From Allopusillimonas ginsengisoli (GTDB taxonomy: Bacteria; Pseudomonadota; Gammaproteobacteria; Burkholderiales; Burkholderiaceae_B), in NCBI GenBank assembly GCA_005239165.1, contig RAPG01000005.1, positions 62,001 to 126,000 on the forward strand: 64,000 bases of DNA. The letters run 5' to 3'. Positions 30,871 to 38,096 of this stretch are shown one piece after another. The notes beneath the pieces are model-generated. The model saw only the letters and a list, made by a program, of their open reading frames with translations. It was not told the origin of the DNA and did not search any database. Both the position numbers and the translations under genes were made by a program. Every line of letters begins with the position of its first letter. Within the stretch, counting starts at the first letter, position 1.

Positions 30871-30945
30871 GCGCCCGTAGTTCAATGGATAGAATGAGAG
30901 TCTCCGAAGCTCTAGATACAGGTTCGATTCCTGTCGGGCGCGCCA
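30871..30945 (+). tRNA. tRNA-Arg, anticodon CCG
   Basis: The 75-nt sequence folds as a complete cloverleaf: acceptor GCGCCCG/CGGGCGC, D arm GTTC...GAAT, anticodon stem AGAGT/GCTCT with loop CTCCGAA (anticodon CCG, reading CGG Arg codons), T arm ACAGG-TTCGATT-CCTGT, discriminator G and an encoded CCA. The 3' end and the following terminator are duplicated at 34529-34583, which marks the gene as an integration target. Confidence 0.96.
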
Positions 30946-30986
30946 GTTATTGTAAGAAAGCAGCCTTAGTGCTGCTTTTTTTGTGG
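30932..30986 (+). repeat. Left attachment-site-like direct repeat (tRNA-Arg 3' end plus terminator)
   Basis: These 55 bp match 34529-34583 at 53 of 55 positions. They start in the T stem of the tRNA (TGTCGGGCGCGCCA) and run through the terminator to TTTTTTTGTGG. A tRNA 3' end repeated in direct orientation 3.6 kb away is the standard mark of integrase-mediated insertion. Confidence 0.85.
30957..30982 (+). terminator. Intrinsic terminator of tRNA-Arg
   Basis: AAAGCAGC (30957-30964) pairs with GCTGCTTT (30971-30978) across a 6-nt loop and is followed by Ts to 30982, starting 12 bp past the tRNA end. Confidence 0.88.
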
Positions 30987-31096
30987 CTCCTCATCTCCGG
31001 TGGGCTCCATCGATGAGATAACGTAACCAATTAGATAGATCATGAGGGTCAGAGCCCACATACGCATCGCTGTCACGTCCCCAAAGCGAGCCTCGA

Positions 31097-31322
31097 TCAA
31101 CGCATTAAGCCGTCATACCGTCCTGGTGTCACACCAAAAATCCGTTTAAACAAGGCAATGAAGGTGCTGACGTTGTCGTAGCCTAGGTCTAGCGCGACCG
31201 CTGTCACCGACCTGCCGGCCACCAGCCTTTCCAACGCCTTCAGCAGCCGCACACGCTGACGCCATTCAGTAAAGCTGAATCCCGTCTCTGCGACGAGTCG
31301 CCGCGTCAGCGTGCGCGGCGCG
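31097..31322 (-). pseudogene. 3' remnant of an AraC-family regulator
   Basis: Read from 31322 leftwards, the frame gives PRTLTRRLVAETGFSFTEW, then RQRVRLLKALERLVAGRSVTA, then DLGYDNVSTFIALFKRIFGVTPGRYDG up to a TGA at 31099-31097. This is the double helix-turn-helix C terminus of an AraC regulator, very close to the intact gene at 46864-47646. The N-terminal 190 or so residues are missing: homology stops abruptly at about 31322. No start codon remains. The fragment lies just inside the left attachment repeat. Confidence 0.85.
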
Positions 31323-31475
31323 GTTTAACACCAAGTGAAATTCCAACCTGATGAGTATGCAGTTCTGATCTATATTCAATATCCATAAAACGTGCATTGA
31401 ATTGTGCTCATCCGTCGCTGGTTAAGATGGCATTAAAGCGCCGCCGGTTAGCTATTCGTTAGAGCCAGGAGACAA

Positions 31476-32120
31476 ATGGTTATGCATCAAATCTTCGTTT
31501 ACGCAGACTCGTTAAGCTGGGGCATCATTCCAGAGACCCGTCGACGGTTCAATTTTGACCAGCGATGGCCGGGAATCGTTGAACTACAGTTGCGAAAAAA
31601 CGGCATCGAGGCTCGGGTCATTGAGGATTGCCTTAACGGACGCCGCACAGTCTGGGATGATCCATACACGCCAGGTCGCAATGGACTTGAGGGTATCGAA
31701 CAGAGAGTCGAAATCAACAGTCCTTTGTCATTGGTTGTCGTGATGCTCGGCACTAACGATTTTCAGTCCATGCACGCGCACAACGCCTGGCAGTCTGCTC
31801 AGGGTATCAGCGCTATAGTCCAGGCCGTTCGGCGCGCTCCAATTGAGCCCGGGATGCCTGTGCCTCCCATTCTTATCGTATCTCCTCCGCCAATTCAAAA
31901 AGCCAAAGGCAAAATCACGCCAAAGTTTGAGGGGGCGGAGACCAAGGCTGCGGGGCTTGCCGAGGCAATTAAACAGATGGCGGAAGAGAACAGTTGCCAT
32001 TTCTTTGATGCAGGGTCGGTAACGTCAACCAGTCGGGTAGACGGCGTGCACCTTGATGAAGATCAACATGCAGTTTTGGGGCGCGCCCTCACAGAAGAGA
32101 TAGGTCGATTGCTATCATGA
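31476..32120 (+). CDS. SGNH/GDSL-family hydrolase (arylesterase-like)
   Basis: The 214-residue protein has the SGNH blocks: block I as YADSLSWG near residues 9-16 (nucleophile Ser; the Gly of GDS is Ala here), block III as VVVMLGTNDFQ near 88-98 (GxND), and block V as RVDGVHLDEDQHA (DxxH) near the C terminus. Such enzymes hydrolyse esters of small aryl or acyl groups. GCCAGGAGAC gives a ribosome binding site; an in-frame ATG at 31482 is the alternative start. It lies alone within the tRNA-bounded segment, between two broken genes. Confidence 0.88.
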   Translation: MVMHQIFVYADSLSWGIIPETRRRFNFDQRWPGIVELQLRKNGIEARVIEDCLNGRRTVWDDPYTPGRNGLEGIEQRVEINSPLSLVVVMLGTNDFQSMHAHNAWQSAQGISAIVQAVRRAPIEPGMPVPPILIVSPPPIQKAKGKITPKFEGAETKAAGLAEAIKQMAEENSCHFFDAGSVTSTSRVDGVHLDEDQHAVLGRALTEEIGRLLS

Positions 32121-32153
32121 GACTCGCGTCTGGTTTAGGCGTTGTACGCCTGT

Positions 32154-32312
32154 GCTTGGCGGCATTAGTCTTAAGCAGGTGTTGGCTATTTTAAAATATC
32201 GTCCAATCCATCTCGTTGCTGAGCCTGGGGCTGCGTTTTAGTCGCTTCGATAAAGTCTTGATCTGGCGTTGACAATGTGTCGGGCCACCACCCGTTGTCG
32301 GGTGCATTTTCA
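32154..32312 (-). pseudogene. Remnant B of the antitoxin-like gene (C-terminal part)
   Basis: On the minus strand the frame reads LENAPDNGWWPDTLSTPDQD then FIEATKTQPQAQQRDGLDDILK up to a stop at 32188-32186. This parallels residues about 48-91 of the intact protein at 35664-35939. DNA similarity continues about 30 bp beyond the stop. The N-terminal half and start codon are absent, the break falling next to the LysR stop codon. Confidence 0.75.
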
Positions 32313-32316
32313 AGCG

Positions 32317-33222
32317 TTAGTTAATGAGGCGACTTTGTAAATCTTCCAGCAGCCAGCTTCCTCCACGCCCCAACGGACGGTCGCGGACATGGGCGGCATA
32401 GATCGGCAGCGCTCCCGTCGGTGAGATGCCCTCGTCAGTGATGTCCAGCTTCACCAGTCGGCCGTCTGTCAGATACGGCTCAATGATAAAGAGCGGCATT
32501 TTGCACCAGCCAAACCCGGCAAGCAGAAAGTCGAGTCGGCGTCCTAGATCGACAAAACGCCAGATCCGACTCCCGATGACCCCGTGGCTCGGACCATCGA
32601 TGCCATGAACATCGGACAGCACCAGTTGCACGTGAGCTTCGAGATCGGCCCTGTCCAGTTTTCGATCGAGGCGTACGAGCTGGTGGTTGGCTGCGGCCAC
32701 CGGCACAAGGTTGAGATCCATGAGAGGATAGGCCATCAGATCGTCAGGCACGGACGGCAGTAAAAGACAGAAGGCCAGCGACGCGGACTCATCCCGCAGG
32801 CGCCGCTCGGCGCCACCTATGCCTTCGGTGGAAAAGGAGACAGACAAGTCTGGGAATGTGTCGCGAAGCGCGCGCAGACTGTCGATGAGTGGCGCGGTCG
32901 GAACCAAGGGATCGATCGCCAGGACGAGCGCCGGCTCAAGACCGGTGCGCGTTCCAGCCGCGATGGCCTCGAAACGAGACGCGCTGGCGAGCGTCATGCG
33001 CGCCTGGTCAACAAGCACACGGCCCACGGCCGTCAATGTCGGTTTCTGGCGAGTGCGATCAAATAGCTCAACCCCCTGGATATCCTCCAGCGTCTTCATC
33101 GCCTGGCTGATCGCGGACTGGACCCGGCCAAGCGAGCGGCCTGCGGCCGAAAAGCTCCCCGCGTCGCTGATGGTCACCAACACACGCAGTTGATCAAGCG
33201 TAAGCCTGCCTATCAAAGCCAT
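32317..33222 (-). CDS. LysR-family transcription regulator
   Basis: The 301-residue protein starts with the winged helix-turn-helix LTLDQLRVLVTISDAGSFSAAGRSLGRVQSAISQAMKTLED (about 7-47), the family hallmark, followed by a two-lobe effector-binding domain. It is divergent from the broken dioxygenase and the azoreductase (71-bp gap to the first), so it probably controlled that pair and autoregulates. The inducer is unknown; an aromatic or quinone-type compound would fit the neighbours. Confidence 0.92.
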   Translation of the reverse strand: MALIGRLTLDQLRVLVTISDAGSFSAAGRSLGRVQSAISQAMKTLEDIQGVELFDRTRQKPTLTAVGRVLVDQARMTLASASRFEAIAAGTRTGLEPALVLAIDPLVPTAPLIDSLRALRDTFPDLSVSFSTEGIGGAERRLRDESASLAFCLLLPSVPDDLMAYPLMDLNLVPVAAANHQLVRLDRKLDRADLEAHVQLVLSDVHGIDGPSHGVIGSRIWRFVDLGRRLDFLLAGFGWCKMPLFIIEPYLTDGRLVKLDITDEGISPTGALPIYAAHVRDRPLGRGGSWLLEDLQSRLIN

Positions 33223-33293
33223 CTCCTTGAGTGATGGAAATCATCATAATTTAATCGCTTCCGCCGATAGATTACAGCTTTTATAGTGTTCCC

Positions 33294-33699
33294 ATGCAAT
33301 CTACATACGTTATCAATCACGGCGGCGTCCCTTGCTTATTCCTGAAGTCCGGAACCATGCGAGCCGTTTGGAAGCCGCTTGAGGACTACCTCGCACGTTT
33401 GCCTCCACACTTAAAAAACGGCCGCTTGCACTCGTCGTTATCTCGGGTCACAGGGAGGAGCTGGTCTCAAAGCCGAGGCATTCGACGCCTGGCTGCGGCA
33501 AAGCATCACCGCGTCGGCGACGCGTGATCAATCGTTGATCGACTGGTAGAGTGCGCCGGGCGCATTCGACGCGCAGCCTCGAGAGGACCATTTCCTGCCG
33601 CTGATGGTTGCGGCTGGTGCGGCCCCGGGCGAGGAGGCCATCGTCGACTTCCGCGGTGTCGTACTCGGTAAACCCATCTCCGGCTTTCGCTTCGGCTGA
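33294..33699 (+). pseudogene. Broken DODA/LigB-type extradiol dioxygenase
   Basis: The start (33294) reads YVINHGGVPCLFLKSG, the N terminus of class III ring-cleaving dioxygenases (INHGGP-like). After an A6 run near 33414-33420 the frame shifts, giving LALVVISGHREE, the SxHW-type strand. A large internal part is missing. A later frame reads FDAWLRQS...SLIDW, then a TAG stop at 33547-33549, then PREDHFLPLMVAAGAAPGE, the conserved C-terminal HxxPLMVAxGA motif, up to TGA at 33699. Total about 400 bp versus about 780 in intact genes. Confidence 0.82.
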
Positions 33700-33774
33700 C
33701 TCGTCGCACCGTCTTCATCGAACTGCACAAATACCGTGCAGTTTCCACAACCTGAATTACCAAGGATTTTCTCT

Positions 33775-34443
33775 ATGCCCACCCTTCTCGTTGTTGAATC
33801 CAGCCCGCGCGGCGAACACTCCATGTCCCGCGGACTTACCAAGATGTTTGTCGAGGAATGGGTGAAGACTCATCCTGGCGGAAACGTAGTCGAGCGAGAT
33901 TTGATGGAGAGCAATCTCCCGTTCGTGACCATGCCGTGGCTCGGCGCCTATTTCACTCCGGACGAACAGCAAACTCCTGAAATGAGGGAAACTCTGCATC
34001 TTTCTGACGAGCTGGTCAGCGAGATCCTAGCAGCCGACCACATCGTTATTGCCACACCGGTTTACAACTACAACGTTCCCGCCGTACTTAAGGCCTACAT
34101 TGACCACATCGTGCGCAAGGGTAAGACGCTCGGCTTTGCCGGCGAAGGCCTGGTTCACGGGAAGGCCTGCACTATCCTGATGGCATCGGGTGGGGTCTAC
34201 ACCGAGGGATCTCCGATCCGCGACCGGGATATTGCTACCAATTACCTGCGACTGATCCTTAGGGTGATCGGTATCGAAGACGTCACGGTTGTGGCCGGCG
34301 GTAACGCGAAGTCTGTCGATATGGGCGAGATCACACGCGACGCGTTTCTGCAGAAATTCGTCACGGAAGTGACCGAGGCTGCGGCCAACGTCGGGCAGCA
34401 GCTCGACCGCATTGCGTCTAGAACTCTGATCACTTCCGATTAA
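33775..34443 (+). CDS. azoR: FMN-dependent NADH-azoreductase / quinone reductase
   Basis: AzoR reduces azo dyes and quinones by two-electron transfer from NADH through FMN. The 222-residue protein has the flavodoxin-like start [20 protein letters not shown] (FMN phosphate loop), [33 protein letters not shown] (the MYNF-type FMN-binding segment) and [13 protein letters not shown]. The ATG at 33775 gives the family start; the frame is open back to 33736. It follows the dioxygenase remnant in the same direction and faces away from the LysR gene. Confidence 0.9.
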   Translation: MPTLLVVESSPRGEHSMSRGLTKMFVEEWVKTHPGGNVVERDLMESNLPFVTMPWLGAYFTPDEQQTPEMRETLHLSDELVSEILAADHIVIATPVYNYNVPAVLKAYIDHIVRKGKTLGFAGEGLVHGKACTILMASGGVYTEGSPIRDRDIATNYLRLILRVIGIEDVTVVAGGNAKSVDMGEITRDAFLQKFVTEVTEAAANVGQQLDRIASRTLITSD

Positions 34444-34465
34444 GCAAGCTGCTGAGCCCGGTGCT

Positions 34466-34534
34466 ACGTTTTGGTTGGTTCGATAACGTCTTGGTCGGGC
34501 TTAGGCGATGTGTCGAGCCTCTACTACTTGTCGG
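34466..34534 (-). pseudogene. Remnant C of the antitoxin-like gene, decayed
   Basis: On the minus strand the frame reads APDK, two TAG stops where the intact copy has other codons, then RLDTSPKPDQDVIEPTKT and TAG. The matching stretch of the intact gene reads APDKWPRLDTSSTPDQEVIEATKT. Homology ends exactly where the right attachment repeat begins (TTGTCGGGCGCG, shared between both sequences). Confidence 0.72.
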
Positions 34535-34583
34535 GCGCGCCAGTTATTGTAAGAAAGCAGCCTTTGGGCTGCTTTTTTTGTGG
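34529..34583 (+). repeat. Right attachment-site-like direct repeat
   Basis: These 55 bp match 30932-30986 except for two loop bases of the terminator hairpin. They contain the last bases of tRNA-Arg without the rest of the gene, followed by the same hairpin (AAAGCAGC/GCTGCTTT) and T run. This end therefore marks the far boundary of the inserted segment. Confidence 0.85.
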
Positions 34584-34892
34584 GTGTTGCGAGTGGGTGG
34601 GTACCGGATCAAATGGGCATGATATCTAGTTCTTTCTACTTGTGACATAGTCGATGGTGCTTTGGCCCGGAAGTAGTTGTGGTCTGAAGATTGGTATGAG
34701 ATGTGGCCGGAGCTGCGGAGGCAGTGGACTGAGGGTGCTGGCGAGGCGTGTTGACCCGAGCGCGAAGACAGATTACTATTTACCCAAGTCAAGACTACGT
34801 ACAAGCGAGTGCAAAAAACGTAGTGCCGCCCGAAATCGGGTCCCACCTGGAGTGGGAGTTCTACTCAAGTAGATAGAGAGTCTCGCATGCAG
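34584..34892. other. Gap right of the island with a possible gene remnant
   Basis: No complete gene is visible. On the + strand an open stretch at about 34752-34874 ends VQASAKNVVPPEIGSHLEWE then FYSSR and TAG, which looks like a protein C terminus without a start codon; nearby another frame gives SEDWYEMWPELRRQWTEGAG. I cannot name the parent protein. Confidence 0.35.
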
Positions 34893-34920
34893 CGGCTGCC
34901 ATTGGCAGCCGTTTGTTTTT
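34893..34920 (+). terminator. Intrinsic terminator
   Basis: CGGCTGCC (34893-34900) and GGCAGCCG (34904-34911) form a perfect 8-bp stem with a 3-nt loop, followed by TTTGTTTTT. It lies just after the possible remnant ending at 34874 and before the stop of the minus-strand gene at 34932. Confidence 0.8.
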
Positions 34921-34931
34921 GTGGTCTGGTT

Positions 34932-35513
34932 TTAAGGTCGAATGCCCCGCCCCTCGTAAGCAGCCTTAAGAATCACATTTAAATTGACCTTCTTTGCTTC
35001 TTTTTGCCGTTTGGTCAAGCCGTTGGCCAGGCAATAGGCAGATTGGACCCGAAGGATCAGGCGCTTTCGACGGTTTTGATCTTTTTCCACATCAAAGAAA
35101 ACAGCATAGTTCAACTCTGAGTCATCCTCGTTTTTTACTTCCACAGTCATAAAATTCCGACTGCTTTCATTGGCTACAACGATACGCCGCTGATCGAGAG
35201 TTAATAGTATGGGCTTCAATAAGCGGCAGGAAAGTTCATACCTGACTTTGTCTAGAACTCGTTCTTCACGGCCATCATGATAGATTTCTTCTGCGGGAAT
35301 CTCTGATCGCTGACGTGTGTCCCAACGGAAACTATGGGTAAAACAATGGCTAGAAAAAATGACGAGTACATTGACCTCAAAACCCACATCTCTTTTAAAA
35401 GTAAACGCGTTCAGATGGGAGAGATCCCATTTCGCACCTTCAAATTTTACGGGTTTGAATTGATGGCTGGCGTCAGCCAAGGTCTCGGTCTTCGTCCTGT
35501 ACGCTTTCAGCAT
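34932..35513 (-). CDS. Uncharacterised 193-residue protein
   Basis: I recognise the style of a widespread unnamed bacterial family but know no function. The central block VLVIFSSHCFTHSFRWDTR, then EEIYHDGREERVLDKVRYELS, then NYAVFFDVEKDQNRRKRLILRVQSAY and a basic C terminus (ILKAAYEGRGIRP) look conserved in pattern. Cys/His in SHCFTHSF could bind metal. The start at 35513 (MLKAYRT) is preceded by GGAAGG with very short spacing; 35612 is the longer alternative. The gene lies downstream of the intact antitoxin-like gene on the same strand. Confidence 0.6.
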   Translation of the reverse strand: MLKAYRTKTETLADASHQFKPVKFEGAKWDLSHLNAFTFKRDVGFEVNVLVIFSSHCFTHSFRWDTRQRSEIPAEEIYHDGREERVLDKVRYELSCRLLKPILLTLDQRRIVVANESSRNFMTVEVKNEDDSELNYAVFFDVEKDQNRRKRLILRVQSAYCLANGLTKRQKEAKKVNLNVILKAAYEGRGIRP

Positions 35514-35663
35514 CCTTCCGCATGATAAGTGTGATGTTTTCGTTGGCACATCTTCGCAACGAGCAATTTCGCTATCCCGTCTCAGACTCGGTAAACGTGT
35601 CCGGTATTTCAATGAGCTAGTCTATGCCAGCGCCTGACGGCATTAGCCTCGAGCAGATATTGG

Positions 35664-35939
35664 CTATTTAAATAGAGCGTCCAATCCAACTCGTTGCTGA
35701 ATTTCAGGCTGCGTTTTGGTCGCTTCGATAACTTCTTGATCTGGCGTAGACGATGTGTCGAGCCTCGGCCACTTGTCGGGTGCATGTTTAAGCGCATCCT
35801 GCCGCGCCTCTTGCTCGTCTATCGCCAGGTGTTGGGCGATTTGCTCCTCTGTTGTTGAATCAACCCGGGCAAGATCAACCCGTCCTTTCGGTAGTGAGTC
35901 GGGATCCGCCAGGTCAATTTTCACTCGTACTGTTTTCAT
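35664..35939 (-). CDS. Antitoxin-like small protein, intact copy
   Basis: The 91-residue acidic protein begins MKTVRVKIDLADPDSLPKGR and continues VDLARVDSTTEEQIAQHLAIDEQEA, which resembles the N-terminal part of many XRE-type antitoxins (MKTVRVKLD...GRVDxARVDATTE). The usual C-terminal helix-turn-helix is missing; instead it ends PDQEVIEATKTQPEIQQRVGLDALFK. No toxin-like partner is directly adjacent. The ATG at 35939 is preferred to 35984 because it gives the family start. Two decayed copies of its 3' half lie at 34466-34534 and 32154-32312. Confidence 0.6.
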   Translation of the reverse strand: MKTVRVKIDLADPDSLPKGRVDLARVDSTTEEQIAQHLAIDEQEARQDALKHAPDKWPRLDTSSTPDQEVIEATKTQPEIQQRVGLDALFK

Positions 35940-36048
35940 AGCAGAAGACCTCACATTGACTGGCCTTCCAGGCCAAAAGGGCATTCAAATCGCATTGGGT
36001 AAGATATAACGCCGCTGTTGCAGGAAATAGCGTTTCATTGACGGAGGT

Positions 36049-36351
36049 TTAAACATGCCCCAACGGCTGTATCTCCTTGAGAATGCGCTGGACGACCTGC
36101 TTATCGACTGATTTCAGATCATAAGCCTGCTGCAGGTTCAGCCATGAACTTGCATCACCGCCAAAGAAGGCCGCTAGCCGCAGTGCGGTGTCCGGCGTGA
36201 TGCCGCGACGCTCTCGTACGATTTCGTTCATGCGGGTTGCTGGTATGTGTAGATGGGCGGACAAGGCATTTACGCTCATGCCAAGGGCGGCGAGATATTC
36301 CTCGCGCAAGACTTCGCCCGGATGAATCGGGCGCATGCCATTTTTGCTCAT
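36049..36351 (-). CDS. higA: HigA-family addiction-module antitoxin
   Basis: The 100-residue protein starts MSKNGMRPIHPGEVLREEYLAALG and continues MSVNALSAHLHIPATRMNEIVRERRGITPDTALRLAAFFGGDASSWLNLQQAYDL, the exact layout of HigA/VapI-type XRE antitoxins (IHPGEVLxEEFL; R-x-NEI-x-RRxIT; FWxNLQxxYDL). HigA binds its operator and neutralises the HigB RNase. No intact higB lies upstream: 19 codons in the same frame, just before an in-frame ATG at 36408, resemble a HigB N-terminal scrap (see findings). It is probably an orphan antitoxin. Confidence 0.88.
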   Translation of the reverse strand: MSKNGMRPIHPGEVLREEYLAALGMSVNALSAHLHIPATRMNEIVRERRGITPDTALRLAAFFGGDASSWLNLQQAYDLKSVDKQVVQRILKEIQPLGHV

Positions 36352-36554
36352 GATGAACTCCGTTTCAGTATTAGCTGACGAATTCGACTCGCTCTGACCA
36401 TCAGACATTGTCTGCAGGCTGGCAACGCGAGCAATACGCTTGCCTTCATAAAAATTCGGACATTCTCACGTTGTACCAATACCTGCTTGAATCCCGGATT
36501 GACATCAGACAAGTAAGACTATGTAATGAAGCTAGTTTCCATGGGTCATTGCGT

Positions 36555-36610
36555 TTGATACCCAGGCCCGCACGAGACCGTTCTATCAGTACTCCATCCG
36601 GGTGCCAGAC
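36555..36610 (+). repeat. 56-bp dispersed repeat, copy B (candidate structured RNA leader)
   Basis: The partner of 27308-27363 (44 of 56 identical). The stem here is GATACCCAGG (36557-36566) with CCGGGTGCC (36598-36606); it keeps pairing through a C-G to G-C switch. It lies 71 bp before the start of the ABC-transporter binding protein; a T-rich tract (GAGCTTTTTCGCG) follows but its hairpin is weak. Confidence 0.6.
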
Positions 36611-36681
36611 TCGAATGCGTGCGAGCTTTTTCGCGTTTGCCTGCCTGCCATCCAGTCAGCTAACAGAAAGGAGACAACTAC

Positions 36682-38031
36682 ATGTCGGATCGAATCCCTT
36701 CCGCACAATCACGCCGTCATTTTCTTCAGTCCGTCGGAGCCACCGGGGGCATTGCGGTACTCGGCGGGGTGCTGCCGCTGCACCGTGCATTGGCTGCGGG
36801 CGCCCCGCCGGCCATCATGTTGGGGCAGATTGCACCCATGACAGGCTCTGCAGCCGAGTTTGGCCCGTACTATCGCGATGCCGTTCAGATGGCCGTAGAC
36901 CAGATCAATATGGCGGCCAAAGAAGTCTTTGGCGGTCCCATTATCGCCAAGCACCTGACGGCCGACAGTGCCACCTTGCCCACCGTGGGCGTTCAAGCGG
37001 CCCGCCAGATGATTGACACTCAGAAGACACCCGTCATCATCAATGGTTGGTCCAGCGGGGTGACAGTGGCTGTTGCAACGTCTGCCACCATTCCTGCGGG
37101 TGTTCTGCAAATCGGCAACGGCACCACGTCGCCGCTGGTAACGGTATTGCCGGCCGACGCCAAAGCTGACCTGCTGTTTCGCACCAGTGCGTCGGACGCA
37201 ATGCAGGGTGTCGTGGCTGCCCAGTTCGTCAATGGCGAATTCGACCCGAACTACAAGTTCAAGCGTGTTTCCACCATTTACATCAATAACCCTTACGGGC
37301 AGGGTCTGTCCAACGCGTTTACCAACGCCTTCAAGAAGCGCGGCGGCACGGTCCTGGCCGAGGTCCCTCACCCCGAAGAAGTCCAGCCCACGTACAAATC
37401 CATGTTGTCGCAGGCATTGAAGGACAAGCCCGACCTGCTCCTTATTGTCAGCTATCCGGCGCACACCATCGCCATCTGTAAGGAATCCCGCGACAGCTTC
37501 AACTTCACCAACTGGCAGTTTACCGACGGCAACGCCAGCATCGACATCATCAAGGAAGTTGGCGGGAAGGACATGGACGGACGCTACGGTACGGCGCCGG
37601 GCGAAGACACCAGCACACAGTCGTACAAGGACTTCTCCAAGAATTTTCTGTCGAGCTACAAGTATGACCATTTCCCGCCGTTTACCACCTGCTCTTATGA
37701 TGCAGGCATGGTTGCGGGGCTGGCCATGGCAGCTGCGGTCGCTGCGGGCGCAACCGACGCTTCGAAGATCACGGGCACGGTACTGCGCGACCAGTTGCGC
37801 AAGGTCGCCAACCCCCCGGGAGAAATGATCGATGGTGGCGACCAGGCTCGAGTCACCGAGATGCTGAAAGCCCTGAAGGCCGGAAAGGAAATCAACTACA
37901 ACGGTGCAGCCGGCCCCTGCGATTTCGACAAGAACGGCGATGTCATCACGCCTGTCAATATCTGGAAGTATTCGGGCGATGAAATCGAGACCGTGAAGAT
38001 GATCGCTGCCAAGGACATCCCGGAAGCATAA
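36682..38031 (+). CDS. ABC transporter periplasmic binding protein, branched-chain amino acid type
   Basis: The 449-residue protein has a twin-arginine signal SRRHFLQSVGATGGIAVLGG, then the type I periplasmic-binding fold (IMLGQIAPMTGSAAEFGPYYRDAVQMAVDQIN is the LivK/Leu-Ile-Val-binding signature). Folding before export through Tat is unusual for this family but known. The permease and ATPase genes lie on the opposite strand 300 bp away, converging on it. The ligand may be an amino acid, amide, urea or aromatic acid; it cannot be told from sequence. Confidence 0.9.
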   Translation: MSDRIPSAQSRRHFLQSVGATGGIAVLGGVLPLHRALAAGAPPAIMLGQIAPMTGSAAEFGPYYRDAVQMAVDQINMAAKEVFGGPIIAKHLTADSATLPTVGVQAARQMIDTQKTPVIINGWSSGVTVAVATSATIPAGVLQIGNGTTSPLVTVLPADAKADLLFRTSASDAMQGVVAAQFVNGEFDPNYKFKRVSTIYINNPYGQGLSNAFTNAFKKRGGTVLAEVPHPEEVQPTYKSMLSQALKDKPDLLLIVSYPAHTIAICKESRDSFNFTNWQFTDGNASIDIIKEVGGKDMDGRYGTAPGEDTSTQSYKDFSKNFLSSYKYDHFPPFTTCSYDAGMVAGLAMAAAVAAGATDASKITGTVLRDQLRKVANPPGEMIDGGDQARVTEMLKALKAGKEINYNGAAGPCDFDKNGDVITPVNIWKYSGDEIETVKMIAAKDIPEA

Positions 38032-38052
38032 TCGCTGCTTTCTGTATGGGGA

Positions 38053-38078
38053 AAGGCCACGCAAGTGGCCTTTTTTAA
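38053..38078 (+). terminator. Intrinsic terminator of the binding-protein gene
   Basis: AAGGCCAC (38053-38060) pairs with GTGGCCTT (38065-38072) over a GCAA tetraloop and is followed by TTTTAA, 21 bp after the stop codon. Confidence 0.88.
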
Positions 38079-38096
38079 TGGGGGCTTTTCCAATGC

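Noticed and set aside
34544..34846. A 100-codon minus-strand frame next to the right attachment repeat.
   Set aside because: It starts inside an unremarkable region, has no ribosome binding site and overlaps the possible + strand remnant; composition is not protein-like.
36602..36841. A + strand open frame before and into the binding-protein gene.
   Set aside because: It overlaps the Tat signal region in another frame and lacks a ribosome binding site; the 36682 frame has the full signature.
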